From Limnochorda sp. L945t (GTDB taxonomy: Bacteria; Bacillota; Limnochordia; Limnochordales; Geochordaceae), in NCBI RefSeq assembly GCF_035593305.1, contig NZ_CP141615.1:1550001-1614000 (forward strand): a stretch of 64,000 nucleotides of DNA, given 5' to 3'. Positions within the stretch are counted from its first letter, which is position 1. Every line of letters begins with the position of its first letter. The notes below the pieces were generated by a model. It saw nothing but the letters and a program-made list of their open reading frames with translations, made no database searches and was not told the DNA's origin. This document shows, in pieces, positions 1 to 8,847 of this stretch. Both the position numbers and the translations under genes were made by a program.

Positions 1-1119
1 AGCGCCTTCACCCGGCTCAAGCTGGCCTCGGACATCGGCAAGATCGGGGGCCTCGTGCTCATCGTGCTCCTCACGACGACGGCCGTGGCCGCCTCCATCG
101 GCATCGCCTCGGCGCTGGGCTTCGGGCTGCACCGCTCCGGGCTCGCCACAGCGGCGGCCACGGCGCCTCCTGCCGGAGAGCTGGAGGCCCGCTTCGAGCG
201 GGTCCAGTCGCAGACCCTCCCGCAAAAGCTCCTCGAGCTCGTGCCGGCCAACCCGTTCCTCGATCTGACGGGCGCCCGGCCGACGTCGGTCATCGGGGTG
301 GTGCTCTTCGCGGGGCTGCTGGGGCTCGCCTACCTGGGGCTCAAGGAGAATTCGCCGGAACAGGCCGGAGACTTCGCCCGGCTGGTCGAGGCCCTCTACG
401 GGGTGATCCTGCGCCTGGTGCGGATCATCTTGCGGCTGACGCCGTACGGTATCCTGGCGATCATGGCCCGGGCGGCGGCCACGAGCAACCTGAGGGCCAT
501 CGTGAGCCTGGGCGAGTTCGTGGTGGCGTCGTACGTGGCGCTGGCCGTGATGTTCGGGGTGCACCTCCTGTTGCTGCTCGGGGCGGGGCTCCATCCCCTC
601 ACGTACGCGCGCAAGGCGCTGCCGGTCCTGAGCTTCGCCTTCACCTCACGGAGCAGCGCGGCCACGCTGCCCCTCAACGTGAGCGCCCAGCGGCAGCTGG
701 GGGTGCCGTCGGGCATCGCCGACGTGGCCGCCTCGTTCGCGCTGTCGATCGGGCAAAACGGGTGCGCCGGCGTCTATCCGGCCATGCTGGCGGTGATGAC
801 GGCGCCCGCCGCCGGGATCGACCCGGCCTCGCCGGCCTTCCTGGCGACGCTGCTGGCCGTGGTCGTCCTGAGCTCCTTCGGGGTGGCCGGGCTGGGCGGT
901 GGCGCCACGTTCGCGGCGCTGCTGGTGCTGTCGACCATGAACCTCCCGGTCGGCCTGGTCGGGCTGCTGATCTCCGTGGAGCCGCTCATCGACATGGGGC
1001 GCACGCTCCTCAACGTGAGCGGCAGCATGCTGGCGGGCATCCTGACGAGCCGCCTCACCGGCAGCCTCGACACGGGTGTCTACGCCGACCGCAGCCGCAC
1101 CGTCGAGGTAACGGGCTGA
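1..1119 (+). CDS. Sodium:dicarboxylate-family symporter, L-cystine (TcyP)-like, 5' truncated by window edge
   Basis: The reading frame is open from base 1, so the N-terminus lies outside the window; 372 codons plus stop remain. It is a DAACS-family secondary transporter with many hydrophobic helices. The family signatures are the serine-rich loop with SRSSAATLPLNV (around residue 218) and the IGQNGCAGVYPAMLAVM motif in the last third, which resembles the cystine transporters TcyP/YdjN more than glutamate carriers. The C-terminal DMGRTLLNVSGSM block holds the conserved Asp/Asn expected to bind cation and substrate. Known for the family: Na+- or H+-driven uptake of cystine or dicarboxylates across the cytoplasmic membrane. 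Substrate is inferred, not shown. Confidence 0.88.
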   Translation, partial: SAFTRLKLASDIGKIGGLVLIVLLTTTAVAASIGIASALGFGLHRSGLATAAATAPPAGELEARFERVQSQTLPQKLLELVPANPFLDLTGARPTSVIGVVLFAGLLGLAYLGLKENSPEQAGDFARLVEALYGVILRLVRIILRLTPYGILAIMARAAATSNLRAIVSLGEFVVASYVALAVMFGVHLLLLLGAGLHPLTYARKALPVLSFAFTSRSSAATLPLNVSAQRQLGVPSGIADVAASFALSIGQNGCAGVYPAMLAVMTAPAAGIDPASPAFLATLLAVVVLSSFGVAGLGGGATFAALLVLSTMNLPVGLVGLLISVEPLIDMGRTLLNVSGSMLAGILTSRLTGSLDTGVYADRSRTVEVTG

Positions 1120-1216
1120 GCCGGGCGGTCGAGGCACTGGAGCAGCACGAGAGCGACCGGCTCTGGGGGGAGCGGCACCGCAGGAACCGGAGGGCCGCCG
1201 CCGAACTGGCCTGGCG

Positions 1217-4200
1217 ATGCCGACGCTGGAGGCTGCATGGGACACCCGTTTTCTCAGGATCTGGACGGCCCCGTCTCCGGCCGGATCTGTGCAGGATGGC
1301 GAAGATAGGCGGCGTCACGGGGCGCGTCCCGTCGAGCTTCCGGTGCAGCAGGCCCTGGCATGGCTGGCGAAGTGGCCCGCTGACCGCAGCGGCGTGGCTC
1401 GGATCCCGTGGACGCCGCCCGGCGGGGCAACCGTGCAGGCCGTCGCCGGGCCATCGGTCAGGTACTGGGCCGAGGTGGCTCGCTTCGCCCTGGAACTGGC
1501 GGCCGCGCAGCAGTTCGTCCCGTACTTGACCGCGACCGGGGAGGCCCGCTGGTACCCGGCCCGCTTCTCGCCAGACCAGGTCCGGCGCGTGCGGGCGTTC
1601 GCCGCCGCCATGCCGCCCGAGTGCCGGAGCGCCGCTCCCTCGACGCCGGCCGCCGAGCTGCTCCTCGATTTCCTTTCGGCTGCTCTCGACGCCACGGTAC
1701 GACAGGCGCTCGCGGCCGCCGCCCCGGAGCGAGCGGATCTGGGCGGCTTTCAGCCGGCCCGCAGCCCAAGCAGGCGTTTGGCCCAGAGGGCAGCCGACGA
1801 CGAGGCGGTGCGAGAGTGGGTGGCCGCGCTCACCCGCTCCGCAGAGCCTCCCTCCTCCGAGAACGGCAAGGCCCGCAGCCGACTGAGGCGCGACAGGCAG
1901 GACGGGGCGGCCCGGCAACGCCTTCGTTCGGCGCTGCACGCCTGGTTGCGGCCGCTGTTCGAGGAGCCGGAGGCCGAGTTCCGCACCTGTTTCCGCCTCG
2001 TGCCGCCCGGCACGCCGTCGACACCCGGCGGGCCAGAGACTTCCGGCGATGTGCCGTCGCCCGCCGGCGGCGAGCCGGCATGCGGCGATCAGCCGTGGCT
2101 CGTCCAGTTCGTCTTGCAGGCGAAAGACGACCCGAGCCTGCTGGTCGAGGCTCCCCGGGTGTGGCAGGAACGCTCCTCCACCCTCGCCTATCTCCGACGG
2201 CGCTGGCGCAACCCCCAGGAACGGCTCCTCGCCGACCTCGGCCGCGCGAGCCGTCTCTTCCCGCCGCTGCAGCGCAGCCTGCAGGAGCCGCGGCCCACCG
2301 GGTGTCCCCTTTCGACGGACGAGGCGTACCGCTTCCTGCGGGAATGGGCGCCGGCGCTGGAACAGGCCGGCTTCGGCGTGCTCATCCCCGGGTGGTGGCG
2401 CAAGCCCGAGCGGCCCGCGCTGCGCCTGACGGCCCGCAGCGCCGCCGGTCCGTCGGCCTCCCGCAGCGCCGGCCTGGGGCGCGAGGGGCTCGTGCAGTTC
2501 CACTGGGAGGTCGCGCTGGGGGGCCAGGTGATCCCGGCCGACGAGTTCCGCCGGCTGGCGCGCCTCAAGCTGCCGCTCGTGCAGGTGCGCGGGCAGTGGG
2601 TCGAGCTCGACCCGGCCCAGGTGCAGCAGACGCTGCAGATGCTGGAACGGCACGCCGTCCGGGAGGGCACCGTCGCCGACCTGGCGCGCATCTTCCTCTC
2701 GGGCTCCGTCCCGTCGGGCTCCGTCGAAGGCCCCGCCAGCTACGCTCCCGGCGACGGGGCGGGGGCCATCGAGGTTCGCAGCATCCGGGCCGACCCGGCG
2801 CTCACGAAGGTGCTGGAGCGGCTACGGGCGCTCGCCGGGCACGGGAACGGCGGCACCGCCGGGCAGGGCGGGGTGCAAAGCAACGGCAGGGGGGCCAGGC
2901 AAGGCACGGCCGACGGCGCCGCGCTGCCGGCCGTCCCGCAGCCCGCGGCCTTCGCCGGGCAGCTTCGCCCGTACCAGCTCCAGGGATTGGCATGGCTGTG
3001 GTGGCTCGACAGCGCCGGGTTGGGGGCCTGCCTGGCCGACGACATGGGCCTGGGCAAGACGGTCCAGATCATCGCGCTGCTCCTGCACGAGCGGCAGGAG
3101 CAGGCGGCCGGCGACGGTGCCGGGCCGGCTCGCGTGGGCCCGACCCTCATCGTGTGCCCGATGTCGGTGGTGGGCAACTGGCAGCGGGAGATCGAGCGGT
3201 TCGGCCCGACGCTGCGGGTGCTGGTGCACCACGGCCCCCAGCGCCTCACGGGGCGCCGGTTCGCCAGGGCTGCGGCAGCCTCCGACGTGGTCATCACGAC
3301 ATACGGGCTGGTGCACCGGGACTTAGAGGCGCTGCAGGCCGTGCGCTGGCATCGGGTCGTCCTCGACGAAGCGCAAAACATCAAAAACCCTTCCGCGCGC
3401 CAAAGCCAGGCCGCCCGGGCCCTGCCGGCCGCCCGGCGCATCGCCCTGACGGGCACGCCCATCGAGAACCGCCTCTCCGAGCTGTGGTCCATCATGCACT
3501 TCCTCAACCCCGGCTATCTGGGCTCGGCCCAGGGCTTTCACCGCCGTTTCGCCATCCCCATCGAACGTTACGGCGACGAGCGCCAGGCCGCCGTCCTGCG
3601 CCACCTGGTAAGGCCGTTCGTGCTGCGGCGGCTCAAGACCGACCCCCGGGTCGTGCAGGACCTGCCCGAGAAGATGGAGATGAAGGTGTTCTGCCCCCTG
3701 ACGCCCGAGCAGGCGACCCTGTACCAGGCGGTCGTCGACGACCTGATGCAAGAGCTCGAGAGCATCGAGGGCACACCGGCCCAGCCGCCGGGCGACGACG
3801 GGGCCGGCGAAACGGGCGGCGGGCAGCCTGGGGAGGCCGCCGGCGCGCCGCCCGGGATCCGGCGCCGCGGCGTGGTCCTGGCGGCGCTGACCAAGCTCAA
3901 GCAGATCTGCGATCACCCGGCCCTTTTCCTGCAGGACGACAGCGCGCTGGAGGGGCACAACGGGGAAGCGCGCTCCGGCAAGCTCGCGCGCCTGGCCGAG
4001 ATGCTCGACGAACTGCTGGCGGCAGGCGACCGGGCGCTGGTCTTCACGCAGTTCGCCTCGATGGGCTCCCTGCTGGAGCGCTACCTGCCGGCCCGCCTGG
4101 GACAGCCCGTCCTCTTCCTGCACGGCGGCACCCCCAAGCGCAAGCGCGACGAGCTCGTGGCAGCTTTCCAGGGTGGCGAGGCGCCGGTGCTCGTGGCCTC

Positions 4201-4522
4201 GCTGAAGGCAGGCGGCGTCGGGCTCAATTTGACGGCGGCCAACCACGTCTTTCACTTCGACCGCTGGTGGAACCCCGCCGTCGAGGACCAGGCCACCGAC
4301 CGGGCTTTTCGCATCGGGCAGCGGCGCAACGTGCAGGTGCACAAGTTCATCTGCCAGGGCACTCTCGAAGAACGCATCGACCAGCTCATGGAACGCAAGC
4401 GTGGCCTGGCCGACCGCATCGTCGGCGCCGGCGAGCAATGGCTCACGGAACTCACCAACGCCCAGCTGCGGGAGCTCCTGCGCCTGTCGGCCGACGCCAT
4501 CGGAGGCGACGAACGTGACTGA
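1217..4522 (+). CDS. SNF2/Rad54-family DEAD-like helicase
   Basis: A 1101-residue SWI2/SNF2 ATPase. The first ~570 residues hold the bacterial SNF2-associated region. The motor follows: Walker A in DDMGLGKTVQ (~residue 611), DEAQ box in VVLDEAQNIKN (~714), motif III LTGTPIENR, then lobe 2 with FLHGGTPKRKRDELV and the motif V/VI block ending in DRAFRIGQ (~1030). The start at 1217 gives the usual N-terminus but has no strong ribosome site. The next gene starts inside its last codons, so the two are co-translated. In many Bacillota and actinobacteria a SNF2 protein of this type pairs with a SWIM zinc-finger protein. The exact role is not established; chromatin or DNA-repair remodelling is the usual guess. 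Confidence 0.93.
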   Translation: MPTLEAAWDTRFLRIWTAPSPAGSVQDGEDRRRHGARPVELPVQQALAWLAKWPADRSGVARIPWTPPGGATVQAVAGPSVRYWAEVARFALELAAAQQFVPYLTATGEARWYPARFSPDQVRRVRAFAAAMPPECRSAAPSTPAAELLLDFLSAALDATVRQALAAAAPERADLGGFQPARSPSRRLAQRAADDEAVREWVAALTRSAEPPSSENGKARSRLRRDRQDGAARQRLRSALHAWLRPLFEEPEAEFRTCFRLVPPGTPSTPGGPETSGDVPSPAGGEPACGDQPWLVQFVLQAKDDPSLLVEAPRVWQERSSTLAYLRRRWRNPQERLLADLGRASRLFPPLQRSLQEPRPTGCPLSTDEAYRFLREWAPALEQAGFGVLIPGWWRKPERPALRLTARSAAGPSASRSAGLGREGLVQFHWEVALGGQVIPADEFRRLARLKLPLVQVRGQWVELDPAQVQQTLQMLERHAVREGTVADLARIFLSGSVPSGSVEGPASYAPGDGAGAIEVRSIRADPALTKVLERLRALAGHGNGGTAGQGGVQSNGRGARQGTADGAALPAVPQPAAFAGQLRPYQLQGLAWLWWLDSAGLGACLADDMGLGKTVQIIALLLHERQEQAAGDGAGPARVGPTLIVCPMSVVGNWQREIERFGPTLRVLVHHGPQRLTGRRFARAAAASDVVITTYGLVHRDLEALQAVRWHRVVLDEAQNIKNPSARQSQAARALPAARRIALTGTPIENRLSELWSIMHFLNPGYLGSAQGFHRRFAIPIERYGDERQAAVLRHLVRPFVLRRLKTDPRVVQDLPEKMEMKVFCPLTPEQATLYQAVVDDLMQELESIEGTPAQPPGDDGAGETGGGQPGEAAGAPPGIRRRGVVLAALTKLKQICDHPALFLQDDSALEGHNGEARSGKLARLAEMLDELLAAGDRALVFTQFASMGSLLERYLPARLGQPVLFLHGGTPKRKRDELVAAFQGGEAPVLVASLKAGGVGLNLTAANHVFHFDRWWNPAVEDQATDRAFRIGQRRNVQVHKFICQGTLEERIDQLMERKRGLADRIVGAGEQWLTELTNAQLRELLRLSADAIGGDERD

Positions 4523-5483
4523 CTGGGGACGCTACAGCCCCTGGCCCGAGCGGACGCAACCGATACCGGTCGAGGGCGGCATACGCGCCCGCAGCCGGAA
4601 GGGAGCCATCGGCGAGACGTGGTGGTCGAGGCGATGGGTGGCGGTGCTCGAGTCGTTCGGGTACGGCAACCGGCTCGCCCGGGGGCGGGTCTACGCGAGG
4701 CGGGGACAGGTCCTCGCCATCGACGTGCATCCCGGGCAGGCGAAGGCTCGGGTGCAGGGCTTCCGGGTTACGCCGTACCGGGTCGAGATCCGCTTGCCGG
4801 TGTTAACGGACCCCCAGTGGGAGGCGGCCACCCGGCAGATGGCGAGCCGGGCGGTGTTCGCAGCGCAGCTGCTCGCCGGCGAGATGCCGGAAGACATCGA
4901 GGAGGCCTTCGAGACGGCCGGGCTGAGCCTGTTTCCCAAGAGCAGCCGGGAACTCGTCACGTCGTGTTCGTGCCCGGATTGGGCTAACCCGTGCAAGCAC
5001 GTCGCGGCCGTCTACTACCTGCTGGCGGAGGAGTTCGACCGGGATCCCTTCCTCCTCTTCACACTGCGGGGGCGCACGAAGGAGCAGCTTCTCGAGGCGC
5101 TGCGGGCGTTGCGCGCCGGGGCGCCCGAGAAGGCGATGCAAACATCCTCCGATACCGCCGGTTCATCCGATACCACCGGTTCACCGGCCACGGATGGCGT
5201 CCCGGCCGCGAACGGCGGGCCGGCGGCGGGCGCCATGCCGGAGGCGGAAGACCCTTTGTTCGACGCCTTGTTGCGGCCATTGGCCTCTCCCGCCGCCCAG
5301 AGCGCCCCGAGCGAGCTTCCCCGCCTCGCCCGCATGCCGGCGCCCCCCGCCGTCGATGCGGCCATCCTCCGCCAGCTCGGACCTTCCGGGATCACCCTCT
5401 CCGGCCGTGACCTGGTCGAGGTGCTGGAACCCGTCTATCCCCTCGTGACCCGGTACGTCATGCGCCTGAGCTCGTGCGAGTAG
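4515..5483 (+). CDS. SWIM zinc-finger protein, partner of the SNF2 helicase
   Basis: GTG start at 4515 overlaps the helicase stop by eight bases, which indicates translational coupling. The 322-residue product carries a SWIM finger, CSCPDWANPCKH (CxCx6CxH, ~residues 153-164), which binds zinc and is thought to bind DNA or protein. The N-terminal third (GAIGETWWSRRW and the following strands) is conserved in this family. The C-terminal half contains a Ser/Thr/Gly/Ala-rich linker (about 5145-5235) and a final acidic segment. SWIM proteins regularly sit next to SNF2 ATPases; the pair is probably one functional unit. Longer in-frame starts would lie inside the helicase gene and are less likely. 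Confidence 0.88.
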   Translation: MTDWGRYSPWPERTQPIPVEGGIRARSRKGAIGETWWSRRWVAVLESFGYGNRLARGRVYARRGQVLAIDVHPGQAKARVQGFRVTPYRVEIRLPVLTDPQWEAATRQMASRAVFAAQLLAGEMPEDIEEAFETAGLSLFPKSSRELVTSCSCPDWANPCKHVAAVYYLLAEEFDRDPFLLFTLRGRTKEQLLEALRALRAGAPEKAMQTSSDTAGSSDTTGSPATDGVPAANGGPAAGAMPEAEDPLFDALLRPLASPAAQSAPSELPRLARMPAPPAVDAAILRQLGPSGITLSGRDLVEVLEPVYPLVTRYVMRLSSCE

Positions 5484-5633
5484 CGCCTGCGGCGCGACGC
5501 GGCCCCCTCTTCGAACTGCCTGTCCTCGTCCGGCTCTCCTGCCAGCGGCTCGTGGACGGTAGTCCTCAGTCCACAGCGACGAGTCCACGAGGACGCCCTT
5601 GCCCGCCGCCAGGCCATAGGCGCCGGGCCATGG

Positions 5634-7319
5634 CTACTCTCGCCGCCCCAACTCGTGCAGTTGCCGGTTGAGCCGGCCAACTGCGTCCAGGATCGCCGGA
5701 TCGTCGGTCTTGATGCGCGCGACCAGCTCTGTGGCCTGGTTGAAATCGCCCTCCTGCAGGCTCAGAGCCGCCAGGTTGAACAATACGGCCGGGTCATCCG
5801 GCATCAGCTTCCGGGCCATCTCGAGATAGACTCTGGCTTCTCGCAGCTTTCCTTCCTTGCGCAACAGATTGGCGTACGTGACGGCAGCCGGCGGCCACAC
5901 GCGCTCGCCTTCCAGCAGCAGTCCCTCCAGGATCTTCTTGGCTTCCTCGACCCTGCCGGCGTCCCTGAGTGCCAGGGCCTCCCGGTGCTTCTCGTCCAAT
6001 TCCGGATCGTGGCCCATGACGACCGGCTTCTCGCGAAACGTCACGTACTGGACCCGCCCGTCGACGAGCACCCGCACCTTCTCTCCCAGCGCGAGCACGC
6101 CCGCCCGGACGAGCCCTTGGGCGGCGTCCATCTTCTGCCGCATCGTGGTGCGGTTCGAGAGGAAGATGGATCTCGCCAGTTGCTCGCCCCATTCGCCGGT
6201 GTAGGCCACGAGGGCCGTCAGTGCCGCTCCGCTCTCCTCGGGCCTGGCCACTCCGCTCTCGCGGTCCGCCTCTCGCCCGCCGCCTGCCCACGTCTCCCGC
6301 ACCACCCGGTTCCACCCCGATGCCCCGCTCCCCAGCGTCGAGCTCAGGAGGAGCATCCGGTGCAGCGGATCCCGGGTCACCCGTTGGGCGATCTCCGCCA
6401 CCCCGTCGTCGTCACCTCGGGCCTTCTCGAGCTCGGCAGCGAGATGCTCCGTCTCAGGCGTCTCGTACGGCAGGCGAAAGGGGGGCACCAGTCCGGCCTC
6501 GCAGAGCTGCGCGACCTCGGCGAACGCTTCCACGAACTCCCAGCGGCGCTCGTGGCTCTGCCGCCACGCTCGGCAAGCCGCCTCGAACCGCCGAAGATTG
6601 AACGCCGCAATGCCCCCGAAGTAGTGGCTTTGCGGGAGTACGTGATGAGCGCTCCATCGCCGGTAGAGATCCCACGCCCCCCGGTCGTCGCCCAGCGTCC
6701 CGGCCGCATGCAGGATGACGGCCGTGTATTCGAGCCACGTCCGGCGTGGCCCCGGGAACGTCGCTGCAGGGCCGCGCTCGAAGGCTCGCACCGCGGCGTC
6801 GAGGTGGCGGCGGGCGGCCTGTCGTTCGCCGAGCTCGTGACAGCACCGGGCCGCAATGGCGTGAGCAAACGGGTGGCCTGCGCCCTGTTGCGGCACCGCT
6901 GAATCGGACTGCGGCTGCGGCGCCGGCTCCAGGTTGGGCTGCAGGATCTTCAGAGCCTCTGCCGGGTCCTTGCGGTGCTCCAGCACCACCAGGGCCAGGT
7001 TGTTGAGCGCCGCGGGGATGGGAGATATCGCGGTGGCGCGCTCGAAGCATGCGAGCGCCCGCTGCATGTCCCCGCGCTCGAGGGCCGCCCGCCCCTCGTC
7101 CACCATGCGCTCGGCTTTCACGGCAAGGCCACCGGCGCCTCTACCCACGCCCGGGCCACTCCCTCCCGGAAACACCGCTCGCCGCCGCACCGGAGTCGCT
7201 CCTTCCATGACCACGCCCGGCTGCCCTTCCCCGGCCTTCCATTCCGGCCAGCTGCGCGATTTCCTGCGGCCCCATAGACAGCGGGTGACCTCGATGTCCT
7301 CATGCGAAAGGCCGACCAC
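5634..7319 (-). CDS. Tetratricopeptide-repeat protein
   Basis: 561 residues, no signal peptide or membrane segment. The middle and C-terminus are helical repeats of TPR type, for example the stretches around ERMVDEGRAALERGDMQRA (~75-95), AALNNLALVVLEHRKDPAEA and, near the end, PAVLFNLAALSLQEGDFNQA. Such proteins act as scaffolds; no enzyme motif is visible. A GTG start at 7319 is used because the following LSHEDIEVTR...RSWPEW block looks conserved; an internal ATG nearer 7100 is the alternative. The sequence just upstream (about 7296-7425) reads in another frame as the tail of an unrecognised gene that ends at an IS21 terminus. Confidence 0.75.
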   Translation of the reverse strand: MVGLSHEDIEVTRCLWGRRKSRSWPEWKAGEGQPGVVMEGATPVRRRAVFPGGSGPGVGRGAGGLAVKAERMVDEGRAALERGDMQRALACFERATAISPIPAALNNLALVVLEHRKDPAEALKILQPNLEPAPQPQSDSAVPQQGAGHPFAHAIAARCCHELGERQAARRHLDAAVRAFERGPAATFPGPRRTWLEYTAVILHAAGTLGDDRGAWDLYRRWSAHHVLPQSHYFGGIAAFNLRRFEAACRAWRQSHERRWEFVEAFAEVAQLCEAGLVPPFRLPYETPETEHLAAELEKARGDDDGVAEIAQRVTRDPLHRMLLLSSTLGSGASGWNRVVRETWAGGGREADRESGVARPEESGAALTALVAYTGEWGEQLARSIFLSNRTTMRQKMDAAQGLVRAGVLALGEKVRVLVDGRVQYVTFREKPVVMGHDPELDEKHREALALRDAGRVEEAKKILEGLLLEGERVWPPAAVTYANLLRKEGKLREARVYLEMARKLMPDDPAVLFNLAALSLQEGDFNQATELVARIKTDDPAILDAVGRLNRQLHELGRRE

Positions 7320-7427
7320 TCCCCATCGGGCCCGCGGCCTCCGCTTCTTCCGTGTCGTTGCCGATGAGCAGGCGCAGCGCTCGGTGGTTGGTGGCGTCCC
7401 GGCGAACCACGGCGTTGCGCCTGGTGC

Positions 7428-7483
7428 GGCTTTTTCATGGCCACGTGTGGGGGTCTTAGCCTGGCCACGGACAGACCGTACTG
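7428..7483 (-). mobile_element. Solo IS21-family terminal remnant
   Basis: On the minus strand this begins TGTCCGTGGCCAGG and continues with a second GTGGCCATGAAAAAGCCGCAC block. It closely matches the istA-side end of the IS21 element at 34.8 kb, which starts TGTCCGTGGCCACG and has the same AAAAAAGCCGCAC box. Only about 55 bases survive and no transposase is attached. It marks a former insertion between the TPR gene and the HEPN/MNT module. Confidence 0.7.
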
Positions 7484-7499
7484 GGGTCGCGACCAGAAG

Positions 7500-7717
7500 C
7501 TACCGACTTGCAGTGCCGTGGTTGGAAGAACCCTGGCCATTGCCCTCACCCCTCATCTCGTTCCCCTCTACCAACGGCCGGAGCATGGAAAGCAGTTGCG
7601 GAAGGTCCCGCTGGACGGTCTCCCACACCAGGTCATGCCTGCCGTATAGCGCTGGATTTTACTGATGGCATCCAGGATGTGACGAACGAAAACCAGGTCG
7701 TCACGCTCGGCGGGCAT
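7500..7717 (-). pseudogene. HEPN-domain toxin gene collapsed by internal deletion
   Basis: The ATG at 7717 overlaps the end of the MNT gene by 17 bases, as in working MNT/HEPN operons. It encodes MPAERDDLVFVRHILDAISK followed by IQRYTAGM, the first HEPN helix. The sequence then jumps, at ATGACCTGGTG, to the C-terminal helix LVWETVQRDLPQLLSML, which lies in another frame. The central half of a normal ~110-residue HEPN protein, including the catalytic RxxxxH motif, is missing. The product cannot be an active RNase. It would once have been the toxin neutralised by the neighbouring nucleotidyltransferase. Confidence 0.8.
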
Positions 7718-8006
7718 AGATGACCTCCATCGACGCCAGGATACGGTCCTTCAGGTAAGGGCTCAGGCCGTCCGGTGTGACCAAGTCAACCTTGCGGCCG
7801 AGCAGGGTTTCCAGCTCCTCAAGGATGCGACAGTACTCCAACAGCCCCGTCCGGACGCCCGGGTTAAACTGAACCAGCACGTCTACGTCGCTATCGCTCC
7901 GGAAGTCCTCCCTTAGGACCGATCCGAAAAGCGACAATTCCTGAATATCATGCTTTTGGCAGAATCGCGCGATGGCCTCTGAGTCCAGTTCCAACCTAAC
8001 GCCCAC
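7701..8006 (-). CDS. mntA: Minimal nucleotidyltransferase (MNT) antitoxin
   Basis: 101 residues, the usual length. The polymerase-beta-type active site is intact: LFGSVLREDFRSDSDVDVLV (~residues 26-45) gives the GS motif and DxD pair, and the later VDLVTPDGL block carries the third Asp. In MntA/HepT systems this protein AMPylates the HEPN toxin and so silences it. Here the adjacent HEPN gene is broken, so this is an antitoxin without its own toxin. It could act on the other HEPN protein encoded at 12.3 kb, but that is speculative. Confidence 0.9.
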   Translation of the reverse strand: MGVRLELDSEAIARFCQKHDIQELSLFGSVLREDFRSDSDVDVLVQFNPGVRTGLLEYCRILEELETLLGRKVDLVTPDGLSPYLKDRILASMEVIYARRA

Positions 8007-8424
8007 CGCTTGATTGCGCTCCCCTCACCCCGGGTGATCGTCCGGCGCAGCCACTCGGTGAGCCGCTTGCCGACGACGACCGTCGCCGCCGTCCGTGGCT
8101 CCCGGTACCCACTCCCATCCGCACCACAGGCGCATTGACCCTCGGGATGGTGTCGGCAGGCCCAGTATACCACGCCGCGGCCGTAGCGCTCCCGCTGCCG
8201 CCGACCAGGGTCCAGGCCAGCTCCAACCGCCTGCCCAGCTCCTCCGGGCCCGAGACCCCCATTCCGCTACCCCCGACCATCTGCCCGTCGACGCTTTACC
8301 CGGCCCCGTTAGGATCCGCCCCGCCCGCCCGGGCTCGTGCAGCGCCATGCGCCGCCCGCCTTCCTGTCGCACGGCATTACAGACCCGGTGACGAGGGGCG
8401 GGAGACAGCCGCCAAGGCTCCCCT
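8007..8424. other. No gene recognised; GC-rich degenerate stretch
   Basis: Short open frames exist on the minus strand (for example GKRLTEWLRRTITRGEGS near 8040-8090 and PEELGRRLELAWTLVGG near 8210-8260), but none has an acceptable start, length or known motif. It looks like decayed coding DNA upstream of the MNT gene. The A/T-poor sequence shows no clear promoter. Confidence 0.4.
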
Positions 8425-8763
8425 TCACCGGACCCCGCCGCGCGCCGCTTCCTCCAGCCTGGCCAGTTCACCCAGGGCGCCCCTCACGTCCGCTGCACTG
8501 AAATGGGGCTTGAGCGCCAGGACGTCCCTCACCGTGCGTTCACTGTCGCGTCGCTTGCCGTCGAGCCCCTTGTGCAGGTAGTAGGTCGTCGCCAAGAGCT
8601 CAAGTATTCTCACCGGTCGGTGCCCCAAGTGCTCAACCGCCGCGGCGACCATCTCCTCCGGCTCTCGGGACACCTGCACCTGTTGCCCCAAAGCGGCAGG
8701 CCCGAGACGGTAGTGCACCCCGTAGCCACCCCGATCCGGCTCCGCCCGAAGCCAACCCCGCAC
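8425..8763 (-). CDS. Hypothetical protein, possible YwgA/SocA-like C-terminal fragment
   Basis: 112 residues from GTG 8763; the same frame stays open upstream to about 8830 without a better start, so the N-terminus may be lost. The C-terminal part, VRILELLATTYYLHKGL followed by LKPHFSAADVRGALGEL, has the look of the last helices of YwgA/SocA-type (DUF4065-like) proteins. That similarity is from memory of the pattern only. No catalytic residues are visible. It lies between the peptidase gene and degenerate DNA. It could be a small regulator or an antitoxin-like remnant. Confidence 0.45.
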   Translation of the reverse strand: MRGWLRAEPDRGGYGVHYRLGPAALGQQVQVSREPEEMVAAAVEHLGHRPVRILELLATTYYLHKGLDGKRRDSERTVRDVLALKPHFSAADVRGALGELARLEEAARGGVR

Positions 8764-8847
8764 CGCGGCTTTGCCCGAATTCCATTCAGGCTGCTCATTC
8801 CACGTGACCGGGCCCGCCTGTAACGGCGCCCTGCTCGCCCCCGTCCT

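Noticed and set aside
1055-4518. Long antisense (1055-2653) and out-of-phase (1408-4518) frames over the SNF2 gene
   Set aside because: Arg/Pro/Ala-rich shadows without motifs; the true frame has all SNF2 signatures.
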